A stretch of DNA of 64,000 nucleotides. Origin: Flavobacteriales bacterium. Lineage in GTDB: Bacteria > Bacteroidota > Bacteroidia > Flavobacteriales_F > PHOS-HE28. Shown here piece after piece: positions 50,191 through 59,497 of this stretch (positions within the stretch are counted from its first letter, which is position 1; the number at the start of each line of letters is the position of its first letter). Location of the stretch: NCBI GenBank assembly GCA_016717305.1, contig JADKFY010000011.1, positions 1 to 64,000 on the forward strand, in the 5' to 3' direction. The position numbers and the translations under genes were made by a program. The notes under the pieces are model-generated. The model worked only from the letters and a program-made list of their open reading frames with translations. It had not been told where the DNA came from and ran no database searches.

Positions 50191-51447
50191 CTAACGCACC
50201 AGATCAACGGTCCCATTATAAGTTCCGCCCAACTTGTCCCCATCCTTCATCTCTACCATCCAAACATAATCCCCTGATGCACATTGATCTCCTTTGTTGG
50301 TGACCTTGCCATTCCAAGGACGCTCAGGATCCGTGGTGTCATAAACCAGTACACCGGAATTGGAATCGAATACGGAAAAATGGAACTTGACACCCAAGCT
50401 CTTCAATGCTTCAGGGATGAACGTGTCCTCCACGCCATCACTATTTGGAGAGAATGTTTTTGGCGCCAACAGGTTATAGTCCGAATCAATGCGTACTGTC
50501 TTTTCGGTTCGGTCAACACACCCTTTGGGATTGGTCACCGTGAGCGCCACGTGGTAAACCCCGGCCTTTTTGTACACGTGATCAGGGTGCGCAACATTGG
50601 AGGTGCTTCCATCCCCGAAGTCCCATGTATAGCTCTGTCCACGGATACTACGGTTCTCAAAATGGACCGAGGGCACCGTGTTATCGTATTCCTGCTTCAA
50701 TAGGTTGAACGTGGCTTCCGGAGCTTCATGGATCAAGATCTTGTCCGCTGCGGGTTTGTTGTGGATGCTACCACCACCCGGGGTGCTGTGCGAAAGCATG
50801 ACCTCAAAACTGCCCGGCTTGGAGAAAGCATGGCTGGGTGCAGGTTTATTGGAAAAGCTGCCATCTCCGAAATTCCATAGGTAGATGCCTTCTTCAGGAA
50901 TGTTCTGCACAGCGAATTCAACCAAGGTGCCCGGGCAACCTTCAGAGATGCTGGCATGCACGATCGGCATATTGTTAGGCGCTGGAACGATCGATCCGGC
51001 ATTGGTGCGAGCGTCCGGTAACGATGCAGTGGATGCGGGGGTCGAAGAAGACGTCTTTACTTCACGAGTGCTGACGGTGCTTCCAGAGGAAATTGGGGAT
51101 ACCTCGCTCTGTGTATTGGCGAAATTCACTGTTTCCACGGCTGATGTGCCTGAATTTTCAGTCGTTGGAACTTCCGCGATCACTTGTTCCTGGGGGAACA
51201 GGGCCTTCGTAGGTGCACCAATTCCTGAGAGCATGGGTTCGGGTGCCATCAGCATCACAAAGCTGCTCACCGCGGCCAAACTACCTCCGAACAACAGGGC
51301 ATACAGTCCGGAACGAACAACCCGTCCACTTCCGTTCTTCTGCTGAAGCGACCGCTGCAACTGGGCCCAATCCGCCGAGTTGTAGGGCACCTCATAGGAT
51401 TCAAGCGAATCCTTGATCGTGCGTTCAAATCTGTTCATGCCATTCAT
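50191..51447 (-). CDS. One-TM protein with two PKD domains and type B-like C-terminus, paired with sigma factor
   Basis: The protein has 418 residues. It has no cleavable signal; instead a short cytoplasmic part (FERTIKDSLESYEVPYNSADWAQLQRSLQ, 1-42) precedes one membrane helix at about 46-67. A Ser/Thr-rich stretch (90-150) leads to PKD1 (YLWNFGDGSFSNKP), PKD2 (YTWDFGDGSTSN) and a domain like the TIGR04131 sorting region (LLAPKTFSPNSDGVEDTFIPE ... YNGTVDLVR). The gene follows the ECF sigma gene after 12 bases. The short N-terminal segment resembles those of one-TM proteins commonly coded beside Bacteroidota sigma factors, so an anti-sigma role is an inference. The terminal domain on a membrane-anchored protein is unusual. 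Confidence 0.75.
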   Translation of the reverse strand: MNGMNRFERTIKDSLESYEVPYNSADWAQLQRSLQQKNGSGRVVRSGLYALLFGGSLAAVSSFVMLMAPEPMLSGIGAPTKALFPQEQVIAEVPTTENSGTSAVETVNFANTQSEVSPISSGSTVSTREVKTSSSTPASTASLPDARTNAGSIVPAPNNMPIVHASISEGCPGTLVEFAVQNIPEEGIYLWNFGDGSFSNKPAPSHAFSKPGSFEVMLSHSTPGGGSIHNKPAADKILIHEAPEATFNLLKQEYDNTVPSVHFENRSIRGQSYTWDFGDGSTSNVAHPDHVYKKAGVYHVALTVTNPKGCVDRTEKTVRIDSDYNLLAPKTFSPNSDGVEDTFIPEALKSLGVKFHFSVFDSNSGVLVYDTTDPERPWNGKVTNKGDQCASGDYVWMVEMKDGDKLGGTYNGTVDLVR

Positions 51448-51459
51448 GTTGCAAAACCA

Positions 51460-52041
51460 TTAATGGAGCTGGTGCCCCGTGGTGAGCATCTTTCTAAGAT
51501 TGTGTTTCGCTTTGGCCAAATTGCTCTTCGAGGTACCCACATTGATCCCGAGCATTTCCGCGATCTCTTTGTGCGTGAGTTCCTCAAATACATACAAGTT
51601 GAACACCGTTCGATAGGCCGGTGTTAGTTTCTGCATGGCATTAATGATGTCCGCCGGTTTCAGGTCAAGTTGGTCATCCGTGTCCTCTTCCGCACGAATG
51701 TCCTCAGCGTCGGCATCCACGAAATCCTCAATGCTCCGTTCTTCACCCAAGAGCAAGTATGAATTCTTACTACGCCGAAAGTGGTCGATCGCGGTGTTCA
51801 CCATGATCCTACGGATCCAACCCTCAAATGATCCGTCCTGGTTGAATTTGTCAATGCCCTTGAATACCTTGATGAAGCCGTCTTGGAGGATGTCCTTTGC
51901 TTGGTCGGTATTCTTCGTGTAACGTAGGCAAACGGCCATCATTTTACCGTAGAAAAGCTCATAGACCCGCTCTTGCGCTCGTGGGTCCTCTTTCAAGCAA
52001 CCTTCGATCAGCGAAGTATATGCCTGTTCCGGACTTTCCAT
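51460..52041 (-). CDS. ECF RNA polymerase sigma factor
   Basis: The protein has 193 residues from the ATG at 52041 (MESPEQAYTSLIEGCLKEDP), a normal ECF length. Starts at 52134 or 52224 would add a hydrophobic or basic leader that sigma factors lack. Region 2 is seen at AQERVYELFYGKMMAVCLRYTKNTDQAKDILQDGFIKVFKGIDKF with SFEGWIRRIMVNTAIDHFRR. An acidic linker (VDADAEDIRAEEDTDD) leads to region 4, LTPAYRTVFNLYVFEELTHKEIAEMLGINVGTSKSNLAKAKHNLRKML, the -35-binding helix-turn-helix. It is coded directly upstream of the PKD membrane protein, so the two likely form a regulatory pair. The targets are unknown; the adjacent T9SS adhesin genes are attractive candidates. Confidence 0.9.
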   Translation of the reverse strand: MESPEQAYTSLIEGCLKEDPRAQERVYELFYGKMMAVCLRYTKNTDQAKDILQDGFIKVFKGIDKFNQDGSFEGWIRRIMVNTAIDHFRRSKNSYLLLGEERSIEDFVDADAEDIRAEEDTDDQLDLKPADIINAMQKLTPAYRTVFNLYVFEELTHKEIAEMLGINVGTSKSNLAKAKHNLRKMLTTGHQLH

Positions 52042-52324
52042 CTTGATCCACGTAGGGACCAGACGAAGCGTTCTCCTTTCGGTTGCCGAAGGATCTGGAA
52101 TAGGATGTGCCATCTGGGCTGGTAAGGTAGCCATCTGCAACCAAAAGACGAGGACTTGTTCAAAAGGATGCCTGTGAAAGCGGAAAATTTTGTTGAGGAC
52201 GGCTGAGAAGAAAGGTTGGGACATATGGATGAGGGTTGCACGAATTCAACTCTCAACTTTCAAACGACTTCAACCCACAACCCTTTTCCCACCATTGTTC
52301 ACCTTCCACCCCGAGGGATCGTAC

Positions 52325-52332
52325 TACTTTCG
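52325..52332 (+). promoter_or_regulatory. Candidate -7 box TACTTTCG for mdh
   Basis: TACTTTCG matches TAnnTTTG at seven of eight positions and ends 67 bases before the mdh ATG. TTG at 52295-52297 is 27 bases away, too far for a confident -33 box. Confidence 0.3.
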
Positions 52333-52399
52333 TGCCCGCTAGGGGTCCAGTCCATAGGGACCGCCCATTTATTCAACCGATCAACCTGGAACAAACACA

Positions 52400-53338
52400 A
52401 TGAAAGTCACCGTGGTAGGGGCCGGCAACGTGGGTGCAACTTGCGCCGATGCTGTGGCCCGTTGGGAACTCGCCAACGAAGTAGTGCTGTTGGATATCAA
52501 GGAAGGCTTCGCCGAAGGCAAGGCCCTGGATATTTGGCAGACCGCACCGATCAACCTGTTCGATAGCCGCGTAGTGGGTAGTACGAACGATTACACCAAG
52601 ACCGCAAACAGCGATGTGGTTGTGATCACGAGCGGTCTTCCACGGAAGCCGGGCATGAGCCGGGATGATCTTATTGCCACCAACGCCGCTATTGTAAAGA
52701 GCGTAACGGAGAATGTGGTCAAGCATAGTCCGAATTGCATCATCATCGTGGTGAGCAACCCGCTTGATGTAATGACCTACTGCGCTTTCGTGAACAGCAA
52801 GTTCCCTGCGAATCGGGTGATCGGCATGGCCGGGATCCTGGACACCGCCCGGTACCGCGCATTCCTTGCTACCGAACTGGGAATAAGCCCAAAGGACATA
52901 CAAGCCGTGCTCATGGGTGGGCATGGTGATACCATGGTGCCCTTGCCTCGCTATACTACAGTTGGTGGGATCCCGGTAACGGAACTTATCGCCAAGGACA
53001 GGCTGGATGCCATCGTGGAACGCACCAAGAAAGGTGGAGGCGAGATCGTGAACCTTTTGGGAACCAGTGCATGGTATGCCCCGGGCACGGCAGCCGCTCA
53101 AATGGTAGAAGCCATCGTACGCGATCAGAAACGCATTTTCCCTTGCTGCGTTTGGTTGCAAGGTGAATATGGGTTGAAGGATATCTACATGGGTGCGCCC
53201 GTGGTTCTCGGCCGCAAAGGCGTGGAGCGCATCATAGAGCTGAATTTGAACAAGGAAGAATTGGCACTCTGTGCAGAAAGTGGCAAGGCCGTCAAAGAGG
53301 TGATGGAGGTGTTGGACAAAATGTCCGTTACTGCTTGA
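52400..53338 (+). CDS. mdh: Malate dehydrogenase (LDH-like)
   Basis: The protein has 312 residues. It interconverts malate and oxaloacetate with NAD+ in the TCA cycle. The Rossmann motif VVGAGNVGATCADAVA and the acidic end of strand 2 (VLLDIKEG, Asp for NAD+) are clear. GLPRKPGMSRDDL contains the two substrate arginines on the active-site loop and marks malate rather than lactate specificity. Further motifs are VSNPLDVMTY, GMAGILDTARYR and the catalytic His in MGGHGDTMVPL. The frame is intact. A perfect 17-bp terminator follows 15 bases after the stop. Confidence 0.97.
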   Translation: MKVTVVGAGNVGATCADAVARWELANEVVLLDIKEGFAEGKALDIWQTAPINLFDSRVVGSTNDYTKTANSDVVVITSGLPRKPGMSRDDLIATNAAIVKSVTENVVKHSPNCIIIVVSNPLDVMTYCAFVNSKFPANRVIGMAGILDTARYRAFLATELGISPKDIQAVLMGGHGDTMVPLPRYTTVGGIPVTELIAKDRLDAIVERTKKGGGEIVNLLGTSAWYAPGTAAAQMVEAIVRDQKRIFPCCVWLQGEYGLKDIYMGAPVVLGRKGVERIIELNLNKEELALCAESGKAVKEVMEVLDKMSVTA

Positions 53339-53353
53339 TCACTCCGTTATACC

Positions 53354-53391
53354 CGAACAAGAACGGCGCCTCTGGGCGCCGTTCTTGTTCG
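53354..53391. terminator. 17-bp hairpin terminator between mdh and the FG-GAP gene
   Basis: CGAACAAGAACGGCGCC (53354-53370) pairs perfectly with 53375-53391 around the loop TCTG. It serves mdh (+) and, from the other strand, the gene ending at 53409. There is no long U-tract, but the outer stem is A/T-containing. Confidence 0.8.
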
Positions 53392-53408
53392 GTGCCCAGA
53401 TGGGCCGG

Positions 53409-55683
53409 TCAATGCGATATCACCAGCCGAACGGCCTTGGTCATTGTTTTTCCTTCGCCGCGTATGGTGTAGAGTCCATTTGGGAGGCCATTCAGGTCTG
53501 CAAGCGTACTTGAACCTGTTATTGGAAATTCCTTCACTCGTTGGCCAATGCTGTTTCGCACCACCCACTGACCACCGATCGGCCCTGTGCCCGAAGTTGT
53601 GAGTTGAACCGTGCCATTGCTGGGGTTGGGATAAACCATCGGCGCGGCGGTCTCTATGCCCAAAGCAGTGACACCCGAAATGAGGTCGCCCGCCAAAAGG
53701 ATAGTCCGCCACGGGCATTCCCGAAGACGAGGTCCAATTCTCCGTCGCCCGTAAAGTCATATAGCAGAGGCCCACTTTACCACCTTCGTCCAGCCCCATA
53801 AAGTCCGAGGTTTCCAAGGTCCAAGGACCATCCAAGTTGCCTTCGATGTCGGTATAGTGCCAAAGCGTCCCTCGCTCGGAGCCTATCAGTATTTCTCGTT
53901 CTCCTTGGGCATTGCGATAAATGAACGGCACCGAATATCCCTGCGTATAGAGATCGTTGGTACGCAAGTACCCCAATGAATCCGTGACAAGCGTCCACTC
54001 CGGGGTAGTGCTACTTCCCGTGTTACGGTAATAGTTCAAGTTCCCGTTCTGCTCTCCAGCGATCAGGTCGGTGCGGCCGTCCTCATCCAGATCCGTGAAT
54101 TGCGGTGTCACCAATCTCCCCATATCGATCACCGATCCGCCTGCATCCGTAACATTCGCCATGGCCAGGGTGAAGCCGGCCACGTTGCCAGAAGGTACAT
54201 TCCGATAGAAATGCAGGTGTCCAAGAAGGTCGGCCACGTACATATCCTGATCACCGTCCCCATCAATATCGGCGAAAGCTGGGTACATGGCCTCGCCAAT
54301 ACCACTCGTACGTAAGCCCATATAATCATCCGTGATCATGTTGAACGTAGGGGCCGTTGTCGTGCCAGTGTTCTCCAATAAGGCCAAGGAACCGATCTTG
54401 TTTATGGGGTCCGCCGGATCGTAATAGCCGGCGTTGGCGACAATAAGGTCCATTAGTCCATCGCCATTATGGTCGAAGGGAACAGGGTAAGCCCCTTCTC
54501 CAAAGTCCAACATGCGATCTTGGAACAGGTCGTTCTGTTGGAATTCGAAAATGGGTGTTGCGTCGGTTCCACTGTTGTGGTAGAACCACATGCCCTCGAA
54601 GTTCTGTGCCAAGGAGCGCGAATTCGGACTGACCAACAGATCACGTTTGCCATCCTTGTCAACATCCAAGTGGAAAGCGGCCGGGAAGATCGGCAGGTCC
54701 AGTGTTTGATCGTAGCTCGGAAATTGATCGTCCACAGAGACCATGAGTGAATTGTCCACGGTGCCGCCATTGGTAAGCGACACCAGATTGTTAAAGGATA
54801 TATCCCCTAGAAGAAGATCCATGACCCCATCACCGGTCAGGTCCAGCGGGGTTACAGTGCTCCCGGAGTGGGCCCGTTCACTGTCCTCCTCTTCCTCGGA
54901 TCCTCGGGCTCCACCAGGTTCGCCGGTCACCTCCGGGAACGGGACTTGAGTAGGGCACACGGCGTTCAGGCTTATTGCGTTCGTGGAAGCATTCTCTGAA
55001 AAACGACCCCAGCAAGCATTGCGTAATTCGAAGGCGAGGCTATCACATGACCCATAGGTCTCAAGGCTCAGGTTCTTGTAATATTGGACAAAAGAGCCGA
55101 GCTGGCTGAAGGTGATCACGTCGAGGTCCCCATCACCATCCACGTCCGCGAAGCCAGGAAGGTCTTCGGAAGAGACATACAAATTGGTGATCTGTGATGA
55201 CCCATCGGTGAACACATAGTTGCAATTCACACGAAAGGTCAGTTGTTCGAACTGGAGACCGTCCGCTGGGGTGGATGTATTCTTGTAAACCGAGAACCCT
55301 GCCTGTGAGTAACTGAAGATGTCCGCTTTGCCGTCGCAGTTGTAGTCGCGCAGCAACGTCCAATCGTGTAGTTCCCGAAAAGGCCAAACATCATCGAATT
55401 CTCGGGTGTGACGGTAGCCGGCTGTGCCAGAACCTCCAGTTGCCAACAACGTGGTGATCACATTGCCATCTCGGTCAAACAGGAAAATATCGTCGAGCCC
55501 GTCCTGATCCAGATCGATCATGCTTGCTTGACTGAAGTTGATCCCGCCCGCCCAAGGCAAAGCCAATGCGACCCCATTACGTTCTACCGGAATAGTGCCA
55601 TCAAAGTAGAGTTGGGCGCGGACGACACTGATGGAAAGGATCGCGAGCAAGCTGATCAGCGTGCGTTGGGTGATAATGTGCAT
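53409..55683 (-). pseudogene. FG-GAP/VCBS repeat T9SS surface protein, two frameshifts near the 3' end
   Basis: The product is about 757 residues. The ATG at 55683 begins a signal peptide (MHIITQRTLISLLAILSISVVRAQ). At least eight calcium-loop motifs of the D-x-D-x-DG-x-x-D type mark a beta-propeller: DLDQDGLDDIF, DYNCDGKADIF, DVDGDGDLDVI, DLTGDGVMDLL, DVDKDGKRDLL, DHNGDGLMDLI, DIDGDGDQDMY and DLDEDGRTDLI. Single bases are missing near 53769 and 53698. Restoring both gives YDFTGDGELDLVFGNARGG and joins to the type A sorting domain MVYPNPSNGTVQL ... KAVRLVISH. An extracellular location is clear; the ligand or function is unknown. Confidence 0.85.
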
Positions 55684-55909
55684 GGTACGGCAAAGATAGA
55701 AGGTGTATTCAGCAATACCTGCCATTCCTCATACCATGATCAAGATCCAATTGTTCGCATTCCGTTGGAAATTGACGTCCATGTCCATCGACGCTCCAAA
55801 GTGCCGGTATTGCGGGTGGGGTACGTACAGTTCCACCCCGATCATCATTCTAGAGCCTTAGGCAAACGCGCATTCCACATCCTTGTCAGTGACGCATGCC
55901 CAACAACGC

Positions 55910-55917
55910 TATATTTG
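55910..55917 (+). promoter_or_regulatory. -7 box TATATTTG of secDF
   Basis: TATATTTG is an exact match to TAnnTTTG and lies 33 bases before the secDF ATG. TTG at 55883-55885 is 24 bases upstream, slightly beyond the usual spacing. Confidence 0.5.
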
Positions 55918-55950
55918 CCGCCTCTTTGAGAAAAATAAACACCTTCGGTC

Positions 55951-58900
55951 ATGCAGAATAGAGGCGCGCTTTGGATCTTCACCATCCTGTTAGCGCTGGC
56001 GTGTGCGTATCAGCTCTCGTTTTCGTTGTTCACTTCCCGCTTGGAGAAGAAAGCCCATGAAGTCGCCCTTCAGCAAGCCGATTCGACTCTTGCAGTGCCC
56101 GGTAACGAGCAAGAGGACCCCGAGGAATTGCGTATCGAATTCGAGAATCGCTACCTACGGGCCAACAGCGAACAACGTGTTTATCCCGTTTTGGGCTACA
56201 CGTATGCGGAATGCAAGGAAAAGGAGATCAACCTTGGACTTGACTTGAAGGGTGGTATGGCAGTGACCTTGGAAGTGAGCATTCCCGAGTTGATCGTGAA
56301 CCTGAGCGAGAACAACCAGGATCCTGCATTCCAGACGGCGATCGCGAATGCTCGTGAACGTCAAAAAAGCAGTGATTCCGATTTCATCACTCTGTTCGAT
56401 GAGGAATACACGAAAGTGCCCAATCACGGGCCACTTTCCGCCATCTTCTATAGCCCTGAGCGGAAGGACATGTTCAATAGGGAAGGCTCAGATGCTGAGT
56501 ACATAGCCGCCCTTCGGAACGAGGCTGAAGCTGCATTGAACAATACAGAGAAGATCCTACGTACCCGTATCGATAAATTCGGTGTTGCCCAGCCGAGTAT
56601 CCAGAAGCAACAATTCAGTGGCCGTATCCAAGTGGAGCTTCCCGGTGTTAAGGACAAAGAGCGTGTGCGCAAAGTGTTGCAGAGCACAGCGAACTTGGAA
56701 TTCTGGGAAACCTATGAGAATGCGGATGTTTATCCTGCATTGGAAGCAGCGAACACGCTGTTGAAAGGAGGGGTGGATACCACCGCTATTGAGGAGACTG
56801 AGAAGTCGGAATTCGGTCGGATCCTGGAGAGTGGATATGAGATCAAAGGAGCCTCAGACGGTGTTGAAAGTGGCGTGATCAAATTTCTGGACAGCAAAGC
56901 AGCAGTTGATAAGACCACCTGGTTCAATTTCGACCGTGTGAACTTCGTTACCGGAAGTGCCGAGGTCGATCAGGCCAATTCTGATGCACAGTTGAACAAC
57001 TTGGTGGAGATCCTTAAGGCCTATCCGTTAGTAAAATTGAAGATCGGTGGATATACCGACAGTACGGGGAACGAAGCTTCCAACATGAAACTCTCGCAAC
57101 AGCGCGCCGAAGCGGTTGTAGGGGCATTGGTCGGAAAAGGGATCTCCGCAGATCGCTTGGAGGCTGAAGGGTATGGAAGTCAGAACCCGGTAGCCAGCAA
57201 CACCACTGAAGAAGGACGCGCACTGAACCGTCGTATGGCCTTGCGCGTCACCGATACCGGTGCAGAGCAAGTGGCCGAGGTTCCCGATAGTTTGAAGACC
57301 GACACTACCGCAACGGACACGTTGGATACCGCCAACCAGACCCCAGAGGAATTCGCGAAAGAGAACCCGCTGTTCGCTGTGCTGAATCCATCCTTGGTGC
57401 AAACAGGGAATGGCTTCAACCTGGCGAAGGGTTCCGTAGTTGGAACAGCTCGTTTGGCGGATACTGCCCAAGTGAACCGTTTGCTGAACAGGCCGGAGGT
57501 GATCGCTTCAATGCCAAATGACCTGAAGTTGCTCTGGGGTGCAAAGCCGGACGTTCGTGAAATGCAAAGCGGCGAGTCCGCAGCATTCATTAACCTTTTT
57601 GCTTTGAAAGTACCCCGTGGTGGCAAGCCGAAGCTGGATGGAAGCTCCATCATCAACGCATCACAGGATTTCGACATGAAAGGTGATGTGGAGGTGATCA
57701 TGCAGATGGATGCCGAAGGCGCCCAGACCTGGAAAGTGATGACCGGCGACAATGTTGGAAAAGCCGTGGCTATCGTTATGGACAATTTGGTCTACAGTGC
57801 TCCGATCGTTCAAAGCGAGATCTCCGGTGGCCGTTCCAGCATCAGCTTGGGCAACGAGAACTTGAACAAGCAGATCCAAGAAGCCGATGACTTGGCGAAC
57901 ATCCTGAAGGCTGGTGCGTTGCCAGCTCCAGCACGGATCATTGACGAGACCGTTGTTGGACCTTCATTAGGCGGTGAGAACATCAAATGGGGAATGATCT
58001 CCTTCGCAGTGGCGCTCTTATTGGTGCTGTTGTATATGATACTGTACTACGCCAATGCGGGCTGGATCGCTGATATGGCTTTGCTGGTGAACCTCTTCGT
58101 CCTGATAGGTTCCTTAGCGTCATTGCAAGCCGCCCTTACGTTGCCTGGTATTGCGGGTATTGTGCTCACCATGGGTATGGCAGTGGATGCCAACGTGCTC
58201 ATCTACGAGCGAATACGAGAGGAGTTGCGGTCTGGCAAGGCGATCAAATCGGCTGTGGACCTTGGTTTCAAAGGTGCGTATTCAGCGATCATCGACTCGA
58301 ACGTGACCACCTTGATCACTGCGTTGATCCTGTACATTTTCGGTTCCGGTCCGATCAAGGGCTTTGCTACGACCCTCGGTTTGGGTATTCTTACTTCGCT
58401 GTTCACGGCGCTCTTCCTCTCACGCATGATCATTACATGGAGGTTGGAGAAGGGCAAGGACCTTAAGGTTTGGAACACATGGAGTGAAAAGATCTTCGTT
58501 GGTGCCAATTACGACTTCATGGGGAAGCGGAAGATCTTCTACATGATCAGCGGCGTCTTGATCGGGGCAGGTATCCTCTCCATGGTCACGATCGGCTTCA
58601 ACTGGGGCGTTGACTTCAGCGGAGGCCGTATGTACGTGGTGAAATTTGCCGATGACGTGAAAGTGGATGAGGTACGGAATGCACTTGAACCCAATTTCGT
58701 GAATGCGGAAGGCGTCAAGAGCACCTCGAACGTAAAGACCTACGGTGGTTCCAAACAGGTGAAGATCACCACTAACTTCCTGGTGGAACAGACCGACGGC
58801 GGTGCTGACGCCCTAGTGGAAGCTGCCTTGAACAAAGGCCTCTCGGGACTTGGGAATACCTACGAGATCAGGGAATCACGTAAGGTTGATGCGACCATTT

Positions 58901-59436
58901 CTGACGACATCAAGTTCTCAGCGATCACCTCTGTTGCCCTGGCACTTCTGTTCATCTTCCTCTACGTTGCCGTTCGTTTCAAGAACTGGCAGTTCGGTGT
59001 GGGCGCATTACTTTCCTTGCTCCATGACGCACTTGCTTTGCTTGGGCTCTATTCCATCTTGTACAAGGTGATGCCATTCTCCCTGGAGATCGACGAGGCC
59101 TTCATTGCTGCTATCCTTACCGTGATCGGTTACTCCATCAACGACACCGTGGTGGTCTTCGACCGTATCCGGGAGTACCTGCAGGACCATAAGCGGGAGT
59201 CGAATATCACCGTGATCAACAAGGCTATCAACTCCACGTTGGGCCGTACAATGAACACTTCGTTGACCACGCTGCTCGTATTGTTCGTGATCTTCCTTTT
59301 CGGTGGCGTATCCATCAAAGGGTTCATCTTCGCTTTGCTTATCGGTATTCTGGTGGGTACCTACTCGTCGGTCTTCGTCGCCAGTTCCTTCGTGGTGGAC
59401 CTGCTGAAGGGCAAGGAGCGTAAGGAGAACGTTTGA
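55951..59436 (+). CDS. secDF: Fused SecDF translocase subunit with inserted OmpA-like domain
   Basis: The protein has 1,161 residues, longer than the roughly 1,000 I expect for Bacteroidota SecDF. SecD half: TM1 (7-27), LGLDLKGGMAV (95-105), periplasmic P1 parts (200-255 and 560-660), then TM2-6 with GMAVDANVLIYERIREEL (742-759). SecF half: TM1 at 862-884, GVDFSGGRMYVV (886-897), and GYSINDTVVVFDRIREYL with the conserved Asp/Arg. SecDF uses proton flow to pull proteins out of SecYEG. Residues 322-434 are extra: a full OmpA C-terminal domain (FVTGSAEVDQANSDAQLNNL, GGYTDSTGN, LSQQRAEAVV, RALNRRMALRV) placed in the normally disordered linker between FWETYEN and NPLFAVLNP. Asp370 and Arg385 occupy the diaminopimelate-binding positions. 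Confidence 0.96.
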   Translation: MQNRGALWIFTILLALACAYQLSFSLFTSRLEKKAHEVALQQADSTLAVPGNEQEDPEELRIEFENRYLRANSEQRVYPVLGYTYAECKEKEINLGLDLKGGMAVTLEVSIPELIVNLSENNQDPAFQTAIANARERQKSSDSDFITLFDEEYTKVPNHGPLSAIFYSPERKDMFNREGSDAEYIAALRNEAEAALNNTEKILRTRIDKFGVAQPSIQKQQFSGRIQVELPGVKDKERVRKVLQSTANLEFWETYENADVYPALEAANTLLKGGVDTTAIEETEKSEFGRILESGYEIKGASDGVESGVIKFLDSKAAVDKTTWFNFDRVNFVTGSAEVDQANSDAQLNNLVEILKAYPLVKLKIGGYTDSTGNEASNMKLSQQRAEAVVGALVGKGISADRLEAEGYGSQNPVASNTTEEGRALNRRMALRVTDTGAEQVAEVPDSLKTDTTATDTLDTANQTPEEFAKENPLFAVLNPSLVQTGNGFNLAKGSVVGTARLADTAQVNRLLNRPEVIASMPNDLKLLWGAKPDVREMQSGESAAFINLFALKVPRGGKPKLDGSSIINASQDFDMKGDVEVIMQMDAEGAQTWKVMTGDNVGKAVAIVMDNLVYSAPIVQSEISGGRSSISLGNENLNKQIQEADDLANILKAGALPAPARIIDETVVGPSLGGENIKWGMISFAVALLLVLLYMILYYANAGWIADMALLVNLFVLIGSLASLQAALTLPGIAGIVLTMGMAVDANVLIYERIREELRSGKAIKSAVDLGFKGAYSAIIDSNVTTLITALILYIFGSGPIKGFATTLGLGILTSLFTALFLSRMIITWRLEKGKDLKVWNTWSEKIFVGANYDFMGKRKIFYMISGVLIGAGILSMVTIGFNWGVDFSGGRMYVVKFADDVKVDEVRNALEPNFVNAEGVKSTSNVKTYGGSKQVKITTNFLVEQTDGGADALVEAALNKGLSGLGNTYEIRESRKVDATISDDIKFSAITSVALALLFIFLYVAVRFKNWQFGVGALLSLLHDALALLGLYSILYKVMPFSLEIDEAFIAAILTVIGYSINDTVVVFDRIREYLQDHKRESNITVINKAINSTLGRTMNTSLTTLLVLFVIFLFGGVSIKGFIFALLIGILVGTYSSVFVASSFVVDLLKGKERKENV
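56914..57252 (+). other. OmpA-like peptidoglycan-binding domain inside SecD P1 linker
   Basis: These bases encode residues 322-434 of SecDF. The motif order matches OmpA_C: strand FNFDRVNFVTGSAEV, helix with LNNLVEILKAYP, GGYTDSTG, the N-x-x-LS-x-x-RA helix, GYGSQNPVASNTTEEGRALNRRM. The Asp (GYTD) and Arg (LSQQRA) are 15 residues apart, as in peptidoglycan-binding OmpA proteins. Codon use and composition do not differ visibly from the rest of the gene. Confidence 0.9.
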
Positions 59437-59457
59437 TCTAGAGACATTTTCGATTTT

Positions 59458-59484
59458 GGAAGTCCTGCCCCGAGCGGGACTTCC
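59458..59484 (+). terminator. Hairpin between secDF and tatA
   Basis: GGAAGTCCTGC (59458-59468) pairs with GCGGGACTTCC (59474-59484), 11 bp with one T-G pair. It lies 22 bases after the secDF stop and directly abuts the putative tatA promoter box. Confidence 0.6.
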
Positions 59485-59492
59485 TACTTTTG
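59485..59492 (+). promoter_or_regulatory. -7 box TACTTTTG immediately before tatA
   Basis: TACTTTTG matches TAnnTTTG exactly and ends only five bases before the ATG at 59498. If used, transcription would begin at or next to the start codon, giving a leaderless message. Confidence 0.4.
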
Positions 59493-59497
59493 GACCC

